From Arhodomonas sp051195215 (GTDB taxonomy: Bacteria > Pseudomonadota > Gammaproteobacteria > Nitrococcales > Nitrococcaceae): a DNA stretch of 64,000 bases. The notes under the pieces are model-generated. The model was not told the origin of the DNA, made no database searches, and was given only the letters and a program-made list of their open reading frames with translations. Shown here in pieces: positions 34,095 through 43,644 of the stretch. Location: the NCBI RefSeq assembly GCF_051195215.1, contig NZ_JBNAZM010000020.1:16002-80001 (forward strand). Direction: 5' to 3'. Made by a program: the position numbers and the translations under genes. The stretch's first letter is position 1. Every line of letters starts with the position of its first letter.

Positions 34095-34724
34095 ATGCGG
34101 ACTGCTGCGGCCATTAGTGGGCTATACGCCATCACCGATGCTGCGCTGCAGCCACCGGAGCGTCTGGTGGATGCGGTGGCGGCGGCGGTCGACGGCGGCG
34201 CCCGGGTAATCCAGTATCGCGACAAGGGTGACGATGACGCGCGCCGGCTTGAGCAGGCCCTCGCGCTGGCGGCTCTGTGCCGCGACCGTGGCGTGACGTT
34301 CCTGGTCAACGACGACATCCGTCTGGCTGCCGAGGCGCAGGCCGACGGTGTCCACCTGGGCCGCGACGACGAGGCGCTCGCTGCCGCCCGCCGTGAGCTC
34401 GGCGACCGTGCCGTCATAGGCGTCTCCTGCTACAACGAGCTCCATCGCGCCCTCGATGCCGAGGCGGCCGGCGCCAGCTACGTGGCCTTCGGCAGCGTGT
34501 TCCCTTCGCGGGTGAAGCCGCACGCGCCGCGCGCGGAGCTGGCGTTGTTGCGCCGGGCCCGCCAGCGGCTTCGCGTGCCGATCGTGGCCATTGGCGGTGT
34601 GGACGCGGACAATGCGGGTCTGGCCGTTGCCGCCGGCGCGGATGCCGTGGCCGTGATCAGCGCGGTATTCGCGTCGACGGATGTGGCTGCGGCTGCCCGT
34701 CGTGTGGCCGCGGTTTTCGAGTAG
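34095..34724 (+). CDS. thiE: Thiamine-phosphate synthase
   Basis: 209 residues, TIM barrel. Motifs: GLYAITDAALQ, GGARVIQYRDKG (pyrophosphate site), FLVNDDIRLAAEAQADGVHLGRDD, VIGVSCYNELHRALDAEAAGASYVAFGSVFPSRVKPHA and VAIGGVDADNAGLAVAAGADAVAVISAVF. It joins the pyrimidine and thiazole moieties of thiamine. Nothing like a TPP riboswitch is visible upstream. hemL follows 77 bp later, the same thiE-hemL order seen in other gammaproteobacteria. Confidence 0.93.
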   Translation: MRTAAAISGLYAITDAALQPPERLVDAVAAAVDGGARVIQYRDKGDDDARRLEQALALAALCRDRGVTFLVNDDIRLAAEAQADGVHLGRDDEALAAARRELGDRAVIGVSCYNELHRALDAEAAGASYVAFGSVFPSRVKPHAPRAELALLRRARQRLRVPIVAIGGVDADNAGLAVAAGADAVAVISAVFASTDVAAAARRVAAVFE

Positions 34725-34801
34725 ACAGCGCTGCGTGGCTCCTCTGCGGTGAGAGCGCGCGGTGGCGTGGGACATTCACCCCGATTTCAGGAAGCGAGAC
34801 C

Positions 34802-36082
34802 ATGAGCCGATCCTCCGAGTTGTTCGCCGAGGCCCGCAAGCATCTCGTCGGCGGGGTCAACTCCGCCGTTCGAGCCTACCGCTCCGTTGGCGGCGAGCCG
34901 CCGTTCATCCACCGCGGTGAAGGGCCCTGGATCGAGGACGTGGATGGGCGGCGTTATGTCGACTACGTCCTGTCCTACGGGCCGCTCGCCGTCGGTCATG
35001 CCCATCCGGAAGTGCTCGAGGCCGTGCATGCCACGGTGGCGCGGGGGTTGAGCTTCGGCGCTCCCACCGAAGGCGAGACCGAGCTGGCCCGCCGCGTGAA
35101 GGCCCTGGTGCCCTCCATCGAGCGCATCCGCATGGTCAACTCCGGTACGGAGGCGACCATGAGCGCCCTGCGCCTGGCCCGCGGTTTCACCGGGCGGGAG
35201 AAAATCGTCAAGTTCCAGGGCAATTACCACGGGCACGTGGATCCGCTGCTGGTAGAGGCTGGCTCCGGCGTTCTGACGCTGGGCATCCCCGGTTCGCCCG
35301 GCGTACCCGAGGGCGTGGCGTCGGCGACGCTGACCGTGCCCTTCAACGACATCGACGCCGCCCGTGAGGTTTTCGCCCGCTACGGCGAGGAGATCGCGGC
35401 GGTGATCGTGGAGCCGGTGGCGGGCAACATGAATTGCATTCCCCCCGTCCCCGGGTTCCTCGACGGGTTACGGGCGCTATGCGACGACGCCGGCTCGCTG
35501 CTGGTGTTCGACGAGGTCATGACCGGTTTCCGCGCGGCGCTGGGTGGCGCGCAGGCGCGTTTCGGGGTAACGCCCGATATCACCTGCCTGGGCAAGGTCA
35601 TCGGCGGCGGCATGCCGGTGGGGGCGCTTGGCGGCCGCGCGGAGATCATGGCGTATCTCGCTCCGGAAGGTCCGGTCTACCAGGCGGGCACGCTCTCCGG
35701 TAATCCGGTGGCGATGGCCGCGGGCCTGGCCACGCTGGACGTGCTGACCCGCGACGGCGCTTTCGAGGAAGCCGAGGCAACGACCCGTCGTCTCACGGAC
35801 GGACTGCGCGAGCGTGCCGCCGCGGCCGGAGTGCCTTTCACCACCAACCAGGTGGGCACGATGATGGGCTGGTTCTTCACGGAAGCGGAGGCGGTGCGAG
35901 GTTTCGCGGACGTTGCCGCCTGCGATGCCGAGCGCTTCAAGCGTTTCTTCCACGCCATGCTCGATGCCGGGGTGTATCTCGCGCCTTCGGCGTTCGAGGC
36001 CGGTTTCGTCTCCACCGTCCACGACCGAGTAGCCATCGACCATACCCTCGACGCTGCGGAGCGTGCCTTCGCCGCGCTGTAG
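34802..36082 (+). CDS. hemL: Glutamate-1-semialdehyde 2,1-aminomutase
   Basis: 426 residues. The N-terminal LVGGVNSAVRAYRSVGGEPPF is diagnostic; PLP Schiff-base lysine K265 lies in TCLGKVIGGGMPVGALGG, the same number as in E. coli HemL. It makes 5-aminolevulinate in the C5 heme pathway. The ribosome site AGGAAGCGAG lies just before the ATG. It may be co-transcribed with thiE. Confidence 0.96.
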   Translation: MSRSSELFAEARKHLVGGVNSAVRAYRSVGGEPPFIHRGEGPWIEDVDGRRYVDYVLSYGPLAVGHAHPEVLEAVHATVARGLSFGAPTEGETELARRVKALVPSIERIRMVNSGTEATMSALRLARGFTGREKIVKFQGNYHGHVDPLLVEAGSGVLTLGIPGSPGVPEGVASATLTVPFNDIDAAREVFARYGEEIAAVIVEPVAGNMNCIPPVPGFLDGLRALCDDAGSLLVFDEVMTGFRAALGGAQARFGVTPDITCLGKVIGGGMPVGALGGRAEIMAYLAPEGPVYQAGTLSGNPVAMAAGLATLDVLTRDGAFEEAEATTRRLTDGLRERAAAAGVPFTTNQVGTMMGWFFTEAEAVRGFADVAACDAERFKRFFHAMLDAGVYLAPSAFEAGFVSTVHDRVAIDHTLDAAERAFAAL

Positions 36083-36112
36083 AGGGAACCCAAGGGCAGG
36101 AAACAACCGCGG

Positions 36113-37942
36113 ATGCAGGAGTGGATCGGACCGGTCCTCGACTGGCTGCAGGCGCACGCCGGCTGGGTCGGTCCGCTGCTGGGGCTGGTGGCCTTTGCCG
36201 AGTCCCTGGTCCTGGTGGGGCTGTTCGTCCCCGGTGCGGTGCTCATGTTCGCCGCCGGCGCGCTCGTGGGGACCGGGCACCTGGCGTTCTGGCCGCTGTA
36301 TCTGTGGGCGGTGGCGGGGGCTATCGCCGGCGATGGGCTGAGTTTCTGGATTGGCCGTTACTTCCGTGGCGGCCTGCGGCGGCGCTGGCCGTTCACGCAC
36401 CATCCCGAGATTCTGCAACGGGGCATGGCGTTCTTCGCCGCCCATGGCGGCAAGGGCGTGTTCCTCGGCCGGTTCGTCGGCCCGATACGCCCCATCATCC
36501 CGGCGGTGGCGGGCATGCTGGACATGCCCGCCTGGCGTTTTCTGTTGGTCAACGTTGTCTCGGCCATCGGCTGGGCACCGGCGTATCTGCTGCCCGGCGT
36601 GGTCTTCGGCGCATCGCTCGCGGTGGCCGCGAGCGTGGCGACACGCCTGGTCACGCTGGTGGTGGCGTTACTGGTGACGGCCTGGCTTTTGTGGCGGCTG
36701 CCCGGCTGGTTGCGGCCGCTGGCATCCCGCGCCGTCGCTCGTCTCGATCGGCGCTGGTGGTGGCTGTTGCGGGGGGTGCGTCACCGCGCCGGCCTGATGT
36801 GGTGGGCTGCGCTCGCCCTGCTGGTGGTGATGTGCGTGACGGCCGTGGCCCTGCCGGAGCCTTCGGCATGGGAGCGTACGCTGCTCGAGATTGCCGACGC
36901 CCACCGTACCCGGGCGTCGCGTATGCTGCTGTGGCTCATCACGCAGCTCGGCGGGACGCTGGCGGTGACCATGGCCGCCATGGCGGTGACGGCGGTGTTG
37001 CTGGCGTCGCGTCGCTGGCGCGCAGCCGGCGCTTACGCGGGCAGCATGGCGCTGGTCGTGGTATCGGGCTACGCGCTCAAGGCCCTGTTTGCCATGGGCC
37101 GCCCCAATGGCCTCACCGGCGAGGCGTTCGGCTACGCGTTCCCCAGCGGCCACAGTTTCGGGGTCACCGGGCTCGTCGTCGCAACCGTGGTTCTGGTGGC
37201 GCCGCCTGCCTGGCGGTCCCGGGGCGTGCTGCTGACAGCCGCGGTGGGGTTGGCGTGGCTGGTAGCGCTAACGCGTATCGGTCTGGGGGTGCACTGGCCG
37301 CGGGATGTCATTGCGGGCTTCGCCCTGGGCGCGGTGGGTGGGGGGCTGCTGGGGCTGCTCGGGCCTGCCCGTTGTCCGGAGTGGCTGCGCTGGCGGGTGC
37401 TCGCCACGGCGTCGGTGGCATTGCTCGCCGGTGCCGTCATCACCGGGGGGATTGGTTATCCGGAGCGCCTGGCGCGTTACCCGGTGGCCGAGGAGCGCTC
37501 CGTGCTCAGTGCGACGGAGGCCTGCGAGCTCGCCCTGGCGCCGCCCGCCGAGGCGGTCTGGCTGGGCGATGTCGCGGCGCTTGCCGTCGCTCTGGAGCGC
37601 GGCGGATGGCAGCCGGCTCCGGCTTGGGGGCTGCAGTCGGCACTGCGCTGGCTGAGTCCGGCACCGCAGGCGGATGCGTTGCCGATCTGGCCGCGGTTCG
37701 CCGCTGGCCGGCCGCCGGTGGGTACCTGGGTTCGGGCACAGGACGGCGCCGAGCGCACGGTCCTGTGGGTATGGTGGCGTGCACGCGCCCGTTCGGAGCC
37801 GGTCTATCTGGTGGGCGCGGAACGCCAGCGCCTGCAGCCGCGCTGGCCCGTGCTGGCCGTCACCCGCACGCCGGCGGATGTGCCTGACGGGCTGCTGGAG
37901 CGTGCCGGCCGGCTGTGCTCCCGGCGTCAGTCGTCCGGCTGA
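36113..37942 (+). CDS. DedA-PAP2-LssY fusion membrane protein
   Basis: 609 residues in three parts. Residues 1-200: DedA/SNARE-associated domain (ESLVLVGLFVPGAVLMFAAG, GRFVGPIRPIIPAVAGMLDM). Residues about 220-420: PAP2 phosphatase with KALFAMGRP, FPSGHSFG and RIGLGVHWPRDV, the three active-site segments. Residues about 440-609: LssY-type C-terminal domain. All visible catalytic residues are present. It is likely an inner-membrane lipid phosphatase, possibly for undecaprenyl or phosphatidic phosphate. Its last 16 nt overlap the convergent ubiX end. Confidence 0.88.
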   Translation: MQEWIGPVLDWLQAHAGWVGPLLGLVAFAESLVLVGLFVPGAVLMFAAGALVGTGHLAFWPLYLWAVAGAIAGDGLSFWIGRYFRGGLRRRWPFTHHPEILQRGMAFFAAHGGKGVFLGRFVGPIRPIIPAVAGMLDMPAWRFLLVNVVSAIGWAPAYLLPGVVFGASLAVAASVATRLVTLVVALLVTAWLLWRLPGWLRPLASRAVARLDRRWWWLLRGVRHRAGLMWWAALALLVVMCVTAVALPEPSAWERTLLEIADAHRTRASRMLLWLITQLGGTLAVTMAAMAVTAVLLASRRWRAAGAYAGSMALVVVSGYALKALFAMGRPNGLTGEAFGYAFPSGHSFGVTGLVVATVVLVAPPAWRSRGVLLTAAVGLAWLVALTRIGLGVHWPRDVIAGFALGAVGGGLLGLLGPARCPEWLRWRVLATASVALLAGAVITGGIGYPERLARYPVAEERSVLSATEACELALAPPAEAVWLGDVAALAVALERGGWQPAPAWGLQSALRWLSPAPQADALPIWPRFAAGRPPVGTWVRAQDGAERTVLWVWWRARARSEPVYLVGAERQRLQPRWPVLAVTRTPADVPDGLLERAGRLCSRRQSSG

Positions 37943-38541
37943 CCCCACCGCGGGGCGAGCTGGTTCGCGACGCCGAGCTGGTCGAGCACCCGGGCGACCA
38001 CGAAGTCCACCAGTGCAGTGACGCTTTCGGGCCGGTTATAGAACCCGGGGTTGGCGGGCAGCATGACCGCGCCCATGCGTGTGAGACGCAGCATGTTCTC
38101 GAGATGGATCTCGGACAAGGGGGTCTCCCGGGGTACCAGCACGAGCCGGCCGCGCTCTTTGAGCACTACGTCCGCCGCGCGCTCGATGAGGCCGTCGCTG
38201 GTGCCCGCTGCGATGCGCGCCAGGCTCCCCGTGGTGCACGGGCAGACAGCCATACGCGCCGGCGCGCCCGAGCCCGAGGCAACGGGCGCCGTCCACTCCT
38301 TGGCGCCGAAGACGGTCAACCCGCTCTCCGGCACGTTCAGGTGGCGACAGAGCGCGGTCGCCAGCTCGCGGTTGCGGCCGGGGAGGGCCAGGTCCTCCTC
38401 CATTTTCAGCACGAGCCGGCCGGCCTCCGAGATCAGTAGATAGACGCGCTGCTCCGCCGCCAGCAGGCTCTGCACGAGGCGCAGGCCGTAGGCGCCGCCG
38501 GAGGCACCCGTGATGGCGACGGTGATGGCATCGTCGATCAT
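37927..38541 (-). CDS. ubiX: Flavin prenyltransferase UbiX
   Basis: 204 residues. ITGASGGAYGLRLVQSLL at the N-terminus binds FMN; CPCTTGSLARIAAGTSDGLIERAADVVLKERGRLVLVPRETPLSEIHLENMLRLTRMGAVMLPANPGFY is the conserved core. It makes prenylated FMN for UbiD decarboxylase in ubiquinone synthesis. Its ATG overlaps the mpl stop by 4 nt (ATGA), so it is translated after mpl. Confidence 0.95.
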   Translation of the reverse strand: MIDDAITVAITGASGGAYGLRLVQSLLAAEQRVYLLISEAGRLVLKMEEDLALPGRNRELATALCRHLNVPESGLTVFGAKEWTAPVASGSGAPARMAVCPCTTGSLARIAAGTSDGLIERAADVVLKERGRLVLVPRETPLSEIHLENMLRLTRMGAVMLPANPGFYNRPESVTALVDFVVARVLDQLGVANQLAPRWGQPDD

Positions 38542-39893
38542 GCCGACCCCCGTGCGGCGTCACCCAGGGCCGCCAGCAGCCGCTCGTGGATGCCGTCGAA
38601 GCCGCCGTTGCTCATGACCAGCACGGTATCGCCCGGGCGCGCGTGGGCGACGATGCGATCCACCAGTTCCGCCACGCTCGCTGCCGTGTGGGCGCGCCTG
38701 CCCAGCGATGCCAGAGCCTTGTCCGGATCCCAGGGCAGGTCCTCGGGGGCGAGCACGAAGCTCGCCTCGGCGCTGTCCAGGCTCGTGGCCAGTCGGTGCT
38801 GATGGATACCCTGGCGCATCGTGTTGGAACGCGGCTCCAGCACCGCCAGGATGCGTCCGGATTCGCGCGTACGCAGGGCCTCGATGGTGGCGGCGATCGC
38901 GGTGGGGTGGTGAGCGAAGTCGTCGATCACCCGTACGCCACCCGCCTCGCCGCGAACTTCCAGGCGCCGGCGCACGCCGCGGAACCCCGCCAGTGCCTCG
39001 ATGCCGACGGTCAGCGGCACGCCCACGTGCCTGGCGGCGAGTAGCGCGGCGGCGGCGTTGCGGGCGTTGTGTTGGCCGGCGAGCGGGGTGGCGTAGCGTA
39101 CCGGTTTCGCCCCGTGAAGCCGCCAGGCGTCGGCGTCGGGCTCGATCCGCCAGTCATTGCCGGCGCCCGTGCCGAAGCGCGCGGTTTCACTCCAGCAGCC
39201 GAGCGCCAGTGTCTCGGCGAGTGCGTCGTCGTCGCCATTGGTGAGAATCAGGCCGTTACCGGGCACGGTACGCACGAGGTGGTGGAATTGCCGCTGTATT
39301 GCGGCAAGATCCGGAAAAATGTCCGCGTGATCGTACTCCAGGTTGTTCAGGACCAGGGTGCGGGGCCGGAAGTGGACGAACTTGCTGCGCTTGTCGAAGA
39401 ACGCGGTGTCGTACTCGTCCGCTTCGATGACGAAGAAAGCGCCCGTGCCGAGCCGCGCGGAGCGGCCGAAGTTTCCCGGCACGCCGCCGATGAGGTAGCC
39501 CGGGTCGTAGCCGGCATATTCCAGGATCCAGACGAGCAGACTCGCGGTCGTGGTCTTGCCGTGGGTGCCGGCGACGGCAAGCACCCAGCGATCGCGCAGG
39601 ACGCGTTCGGCAAGCCACTGGGCCCCGGAGGTATAGTCCATGCCGCTGTCGAGGACGGCTTCCACGCTCGGGTTGCCGCGGGAGAGCGCGTTGCCGATGA
39701 CCACCTGGTCGGCCGCTGGCAGGGCGTTCGCCGCCCAGCCCTCGCGCACCGTGACGCCGGCGTCCGCGAGCATGGTGCTCATGGGCGGGTAGGCGGCGGC
39801 GTCGGCACCGGTGACCTGGTGGCCGCGCTCGCGGGCGAGCAGCGCGATGCCGCCCATGAATGTCCCGCAGATGCCGAGAATGTCGACGTGCAT
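38538..39893 (-). CDS. mpl: UDP-N-acetylmuramate:L-Ala-gamma-D-Glu-meso-DAP ligase
   Basis: 451 residues, a Mur ligase: Rossmann N-terminus HVDILGICGTFMGGIALLARERGHQVTGAD, P-loop AGTHGKTTTASLL, the NLEYDHADIF segment and a C-terminal ligase domain (DDFAHHPTAIAATIEALR). The CGTFMGG motif and 451-residue length fit Mpl rather than MurC. It reattaches recycled tripeptide to UDP-MurNAc. It is the first gene of mpl-ubiX. Confidence 0.94.
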   Translation of the reverse strand: MHVDILGICGTFMGGIALLARERGHQVTGADAAAYPPMSTMLADAGVTVREGWAANALPAADQVVIGNALSRGNPSVEAVLDSGMDYTSGAQWLAERVLRDRWVLAVAGTHGKTTTASLLVWILEYAGYDPGYLIGGVPGNFGRSARLGTGAFFVIEADEYDTAFFDKRSKFVHFRPRTLVLNNLEYDHADIFPDLAAIQRQFHHLVRTVPGNGLILTNGDDDALAETLALGCWSETARFGTGAGNDWRIEPDADAWRLHGAKPVRYATPLAGQHNARNAAAALLAARHVGVPLTVGIEALAGFRGVRRRLEVRGEAGGVRVIDDFAHHPTAIAATIEALRTRESGRILAVLEPRSNTMRQGIHQHRLATSLDSAEASFVLAPEDLPWDPDKALASLGRRAHTAASVAELVDRIVAHARPGDTVLVMSNGGFDGIHERLLAALGDAARGSA

Positions 39894-40053
39894 GTCAGTG
39901 CTCCGGTTCGTGCGCCGGACCCGCCGTTACGCGGCGCCGTGTGAGCGTAGCGCCTGCCGCATGACCGCGCCCGGCGGTGTGCGGTTGGCATTCGGAGATA
40001 CTCGCGCGGCCATCGCCGGAGGTCTCGCCAGGCCGTTCATCGGTGTCGCCGCC

Positions 40054-40554
40054 CTAGGCATGCATCGCCTGCATGATCAGCCCGGAGCTCATTACGTAGC
40101 CGAGCGCCCACGCGAACCCCATGCCCAGGGAGGCGTCGAGCGCATTGCGCAGGATGTGGGCGATGATCACCAGATTCCAGATGATGAGTCCCGTGAGACC
40201 GAGCATGGTTGCCTGGGATTCGCTCCCGCCGAGCTCCAGCAATGGCAGCGATAGCGCGGAAATGACGCAGTCCGTGGCGAACAGCGCGGTCGCGCTCTGC
40301 ACGAACCGTGCGGCGAGTCCGTGGAAGCGAAGCACCAGATACAGGTAGCCGGCGGCGAGCGCCATCGCAAGGATGAGGTCCAGGACCGGCGTGGGCGTGC
40401 CGGGCGGCAGCGCGCGCATGGTCGGGTAGCCGAGCAGCCCGCTTAGCGCCACGGCGATCGCGAGCAGCGTCGTGGAATAGGGGAGGTCCTGGGGGCCGCG
40501 GCGCAGCAGACAGATGTCGAGCACGGTGTGGCCGATGAGGTAGAGCGTTGGCAT
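40054..40554 (-). CDS. Unrecognised integral membrane protein
   Basis: 166 residues with four or five hydrophobic helices (about 28-48, 58-78, 85-106, 112-136, 145-163) and short loops. No family recognised; it resembles small conserved membrane proteins of gammaproteobacteria. It is divergent from cfa. Confidence 0.6.
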   Translation of the reverse strand: MPTLYLIGHTVLDICLLRRGPQDLPYSTTLLAIAVALSGLLGYPTMRALPPGTPTPVLDLILAMALAAGYLYLVLRFHGLAARFVQSATALFATDCVISALSLPLLELGGSESQATMLGLTGLIIWNLVIIAHILRNALDASLGMGFAWALGYVMSSGLIMQAMHA

Positions 40555-40720
40555 CCCTGAGTGACGGTCTCCGGGTATCGGGCGTTACGTTGAGTCGCGT
40601 CAGGGGCAGTGGCCGGCGTCAGCGCGTCCGCGGCGCGGCGCCCGCGGGAGACGGGATGACCGCACACGTGCGCGAGCAGACCGTTGCCAAGCCACTGGAT
40701 TCCATGGCACTACCCCTGTG

Positions 40721-40733
40721 AATACCGGGTATT
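40721..40733. promoter_or_regulatory. Perfect 13-bp dyad AATACC-G-GGTATT upstream of cfa
   Basis: A perfect inverted repeat with a single central base, 111 bp before the cfa ATG and 167 bp before the divergent membrane-protein gene. Its form is that of a repressor or activator operator; the regulator is unknown. Confidence 0.35.
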
Positions 40734-40843
40734 GCGTTGCAAAACGCCCATCCGGTTCCAAACTCACAATGGAGAGCATGGTAACCGTTCCGGCGGCGCG
40801 GTTTCACGTTCGCGCCGAGTCGACCGTTGCAGAGGGGACAGTC

Positions 40844-42061
40844 ATGGCAGTCGAACGAATCCTTGCCGCTCGTATCCGTCACGGCTCGCTGTCGCTCGAG
40901 TACCCGGACGGAAGCGTTCGCCGCTATGGTGCAGGCGAACCTGCAGCGCGCTGGCAGATTCACGACCACAAGGCGTTGCCGAGAATCGCCGCCGACCCGG
41001 ACTTCATGCTCGGTCAGACGTACATGGACGGTGCCTGGTCCACGCCGGATCTGTTGCGCCTGCTCCAGGTGCTGATGGTGAACTTCCCCGAAGGGCAGGG
41101 CGGGCGCTGGCGCCGGTTGGTCCAGCGGCTGCTGCGCCCCTTCCAGCAGTGGAACCGGCGGGCGGCCAGTCGCCGCAACGTCGCCCATCACTACGACCTG
41201 GACGAGTCGCTGTTCCGGCGTTTCCTCGACGAGGACATGCAGTACTCCTGTGCCTACTGGCCGCCGGGTGTGGATGATCTTGAGTCGGCGCAATACGCCA
41301 AGAAGGAGCTCATCCGCCGCAAGCTCCGTCTGCAGCCGGGACAGCGCGTGCTCGATATCGGCTGTGGCTGGGGAGGGCTCGCCATCCATCTCGCCGAGCA
41401 CAGCGATGTGTCCGTGGTCGGCGTGACGCTTTCGCAGGAGCAGTACCGTGTCGCCCGCCAGCGCGTGGCCGAGCGCGGGCTCGACGGCCGGGTGGATATC
41501 CGCATGCAGGATTACCGCGAGGTGCCCGAGGAGTTCGATCGCGTCGTGAGCGTGGGAATGTTCGAGCACGTCGGTGCCCGTTACTACGATACCTACTTTC
41601 AGGGCGTCTACGATCACCTCACCCGCGACGGGGTCGCGCTGATCCATACCATCGGCCGGTCGACGCCGCCCGGTGTGACGAACCCCTGGATCGCGCGCTA
41701 CATCTTCCCCGGAGGCTATATTCCGGCCATGTCGGAGGTCATGGCGGCGGTGGAGCGCCAGGCGCTGGTGAGTACGGATATCGAGGTGCTGCGGCTGCAT
41801 TACGCCCAGACACTGGCGGCCTGGCAGGAACGCTTCCAGCGGGTGCGCGCCGCCGTGGCCGCGGAGAAAGACGAACGCTTCTGCCGCATGTGGGAGTTCT
41901 ACCTGGCGGCGAGCGAGGCGGCCTTCCGCTGGCACGATCTGGTCGTCTTTCAGTTCCAGCTTGCCAGGGACCAGGCGGCGGTGCCGCTTACCCGCGATTA
42001 CCTCTTCGCCCCGGAGGAGCGCGCCATGCTTTGGGACGTCGGCCGGTCGTCAGCGGGCTAG
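40844..42061 (+). CDS. cfa: Cyclopropane-fatty-acyl-phospholipid synthase
   Basis: 405 residues. After an N-terminal lipid-binding region comes the SAM-methyltransferase core with VLDIGCGWGGLAIHLAE, VVGVTLSQEQ, DYREVPEEFDRVVSVGMFEHVG and YFQGVYDHLTRDGVALIHTIGR, followed by WIARYIFPGGYIPAMSE, all CFA-synthase hallmarks. It cyclopropanates membrane unsaturated fatty acids, a stationary/stress trait. The ATG at 40844 has AGAGGGGAC upstream; the frame extends to 40718 without homology. Confidence 0.95.
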   Translation: MAVERILAARIRHGSLSLEYPDGSVRRYGAGEPAARWQIHDHKALPRIAADPDFMLGQTYMDGAWSTPDLLRLLQVLMVNFPEGQGGRWRRLVQRLLRPFQQWNRRAASRRNVAHHYDLDESLFRRFLDEDMQYSCAYWPPGVDDLESAQYAKKELIRRKLRLQPGQRVLDIGCGWGGLAIHLAEHSDVSVVGVTLSQEQYRVARQRVAERGLDGRVDIRMQDYREVPEEFDRVVSVGMFEHVGARYYDTYFQGVYDHLTRDGVALIHTIGRSTPPGVTNPWIARYIFPGGYIPAMSEVMAAVERQALVSTDIEVLRLHYAQTLAAWQERFQRVRAAVAAEKDERFCRMWEFYLAASEAAFRWHDLVVFQFQLARDQAAVPLTRDYLFAPEERAMLWDVGRSSAG

Positions 42062-42256
42062 GTCCGCTTCCGGCTGCTGCTCCCTCACGGGCGTGCTCAG
42101 GCGGGCCCGCGTCGTCATAACCCGACACCGGAGCTGGCCGGTGTGCGGGGGTGGCGTCGTGGGTGCATTGCCCGGCACGAGCGCCTACACTTGCGCGCGT
42201 TTTCCGGCGCCCGCGGGTTCGGCGCCGGGGTCGGTCGCATCTGAGGGGAGCTAGCC

Positions 42257-43516
42257 ATGAGCCGCAAGAACGCTTTCTACGCGCAGTCCGGCGGCGTGAC
42301 CGCCGTGATCAACGCAACCGCCTGTGGGGTGATCGAGACGGCGCGACAGCATCCGGATCGCATCGGCACCGTCTACGCGGGAAGGGCCGGCATACTGGGC
42401 GCACTCCACGAGGAACTCATCGATACCGCCCACGAGAGCCCCGAGACGATCAGCGCATTGCGCCACACGCCGGCGGGCGCTTTCGGCTCGGCGCGCTACA
42501 AGCTCAAGGGCCTGGAGGACAACCGCGCCGAGTACGAACGGCTCATCGAGGTCTTCGAAGCACACGATATCGGCTATTTCTTCTACAACGGCGGCGGCGA
42601 CTCCCAGGACACCGCCCACAAGGTCTCCCAGCTCGGTGACTCGCTCGGCTATCCGATTACCTGTATCGGTATTCCCAAGACCGTGGACAATGACCTCCCG
42701 GGTACCGACACCTGTCCCGGCTTCGGCTCGGTGGCCAAATACATCGCCGTGTCCACGCGCGAGGCCGGGCTCGATGTGCGTTCCATGGCGGAGACCTCGA
42801 CGAAAGTCTTCGTGCTCGAGACCATGGGCCGGCATGCCGGCTGGATCGCCGCCGCAGCGGGTCTCGCCCGCGAGGAGGACGGCGATCCGCCTCACGTCAT
42901 CCTGCTGCCCGAGGTCGCCTTCGACCGCGAGCGTTTTCTCGCGCGGGTGCGCGAGAGCGTCGAGCGTTTCGGCTACTGCGTGGTGGTGGTTTCCGAGGGC
43001 GTGCGCACGGCGGACGGGACATTCCTCGCCGACCAGGGGAGCAAGGACGCTTTCGGCCACACCCAGCTCGGCGGCGTGGCGCCGGTCGTGGCTCAGATGA
43101 TCAAGGACGCGCTCGGCTACAAGTACCACTATGCGGTCGCCGACTACCTCCAGCGCGCGGCCCGCCATATTGCCTCCGCCACCGACGTGGAGCAGGCCTA
43201 TGCCATGGGACGGGCCGCCGTGGAATTCGCGCTCGCCGGGCGTAATGCGGTGATGCCGACGATTCGCCGGCTCGCGGATGCACCCTACCGCTGGGAGGTG
43301 GGCGAGGCGGAGCTGGCGTCCGTCGCCAACGTGGAAGCCAAGATGCCGTCAGAGTACATCAGCGATGACGGGCTCGACATCACCGACGCCTGCCGGCGTT
43401 ACCTGCGCCCGCTGATCGAAGGGGAGGACTACCCGCCCTACCGGGACGGACTTCCGGATTACGCGCGCGTACAGGGTGTGCTCGTAGACAGGAAATTGCC
43501 CCCGTTCAAGGGCTGA
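42257..43516 (+). CDS. Pyrophosphate-dependent 6-phosphofructokinase
   Basis: 419 residues. The phosphate-donor loop is NGGGDSQDT with Asp115 where ATP enzymes have Gly, and GIPKTVDNDLPGTD has Lys141 in place of Gly; both are the known markers of PPi specificity. The catalytic D144 and VLETMGRHAGW (F6P site) are intact. The reaction, PPi + fructose 6-phosphate, is reversible, so it can serve glycolysis or gluconeogenesis. Start follows AGGGGAG. Confidence 0.92.
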   Translation: MSRKNAFYAQSGGVTAVINATACGVIETARQHPDRIGTVYAGRAGILGALHEELIDTAHESPETISALRHTPAGAFGSARYKLKGLEDNRAEYERLIEVFEAHDIGYFFYNGGGDSQDTAHKVSQLGDSLGYPITCIGIPKTVDNDLPGTDTCPGFGSVAKYIAVSTREAGLDVRSMAETSTKVFVLETMGRHAGWIAAAAGLAREEDGDPPHVILLPEVAFDRERFLARVRESVERFGYCVVVVSEGVRTADGTFLADQGSKDAFGHTQLGGVAPVVAQMIKDALGYKYHYAVADYLQRAARHIASATDVEQAYAMGRAAVEFALAGRNAVMPTIRRLADAPYRWEVGEAELASVANVEAKMPSEYISDDGLDITDACRRYLRPLIEGEDYPPYRDGLPDYARVQGVLVDRKLPPFKG

Positions 43517-43561
43517 GGGCGCGTCCGGCGCATGCCGGTCCGACGGGCGGTATGCGCGGGC

Positions 43562-43591
43562 TTGGCCATGCGCGCGCGCTGCCTCTATAAT
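43562..43591 (+). promoter_or_regulatory. Sigma70 promoter for the 43645 gene and prmA
   Basis: TTGGCC at 43562-43567, an 18-nt spacer, and a perfect TATAAT at 43586-43591; 53 bp before the next ATG. The best promoter match I see in the window. Confidence 0.6.
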
Positions 43592-43644
43592 CGCGCTCCA
43601 GATTCGGTGCGCTGCAACACGCGCGTTCGGGATGGGAGCGGGCC

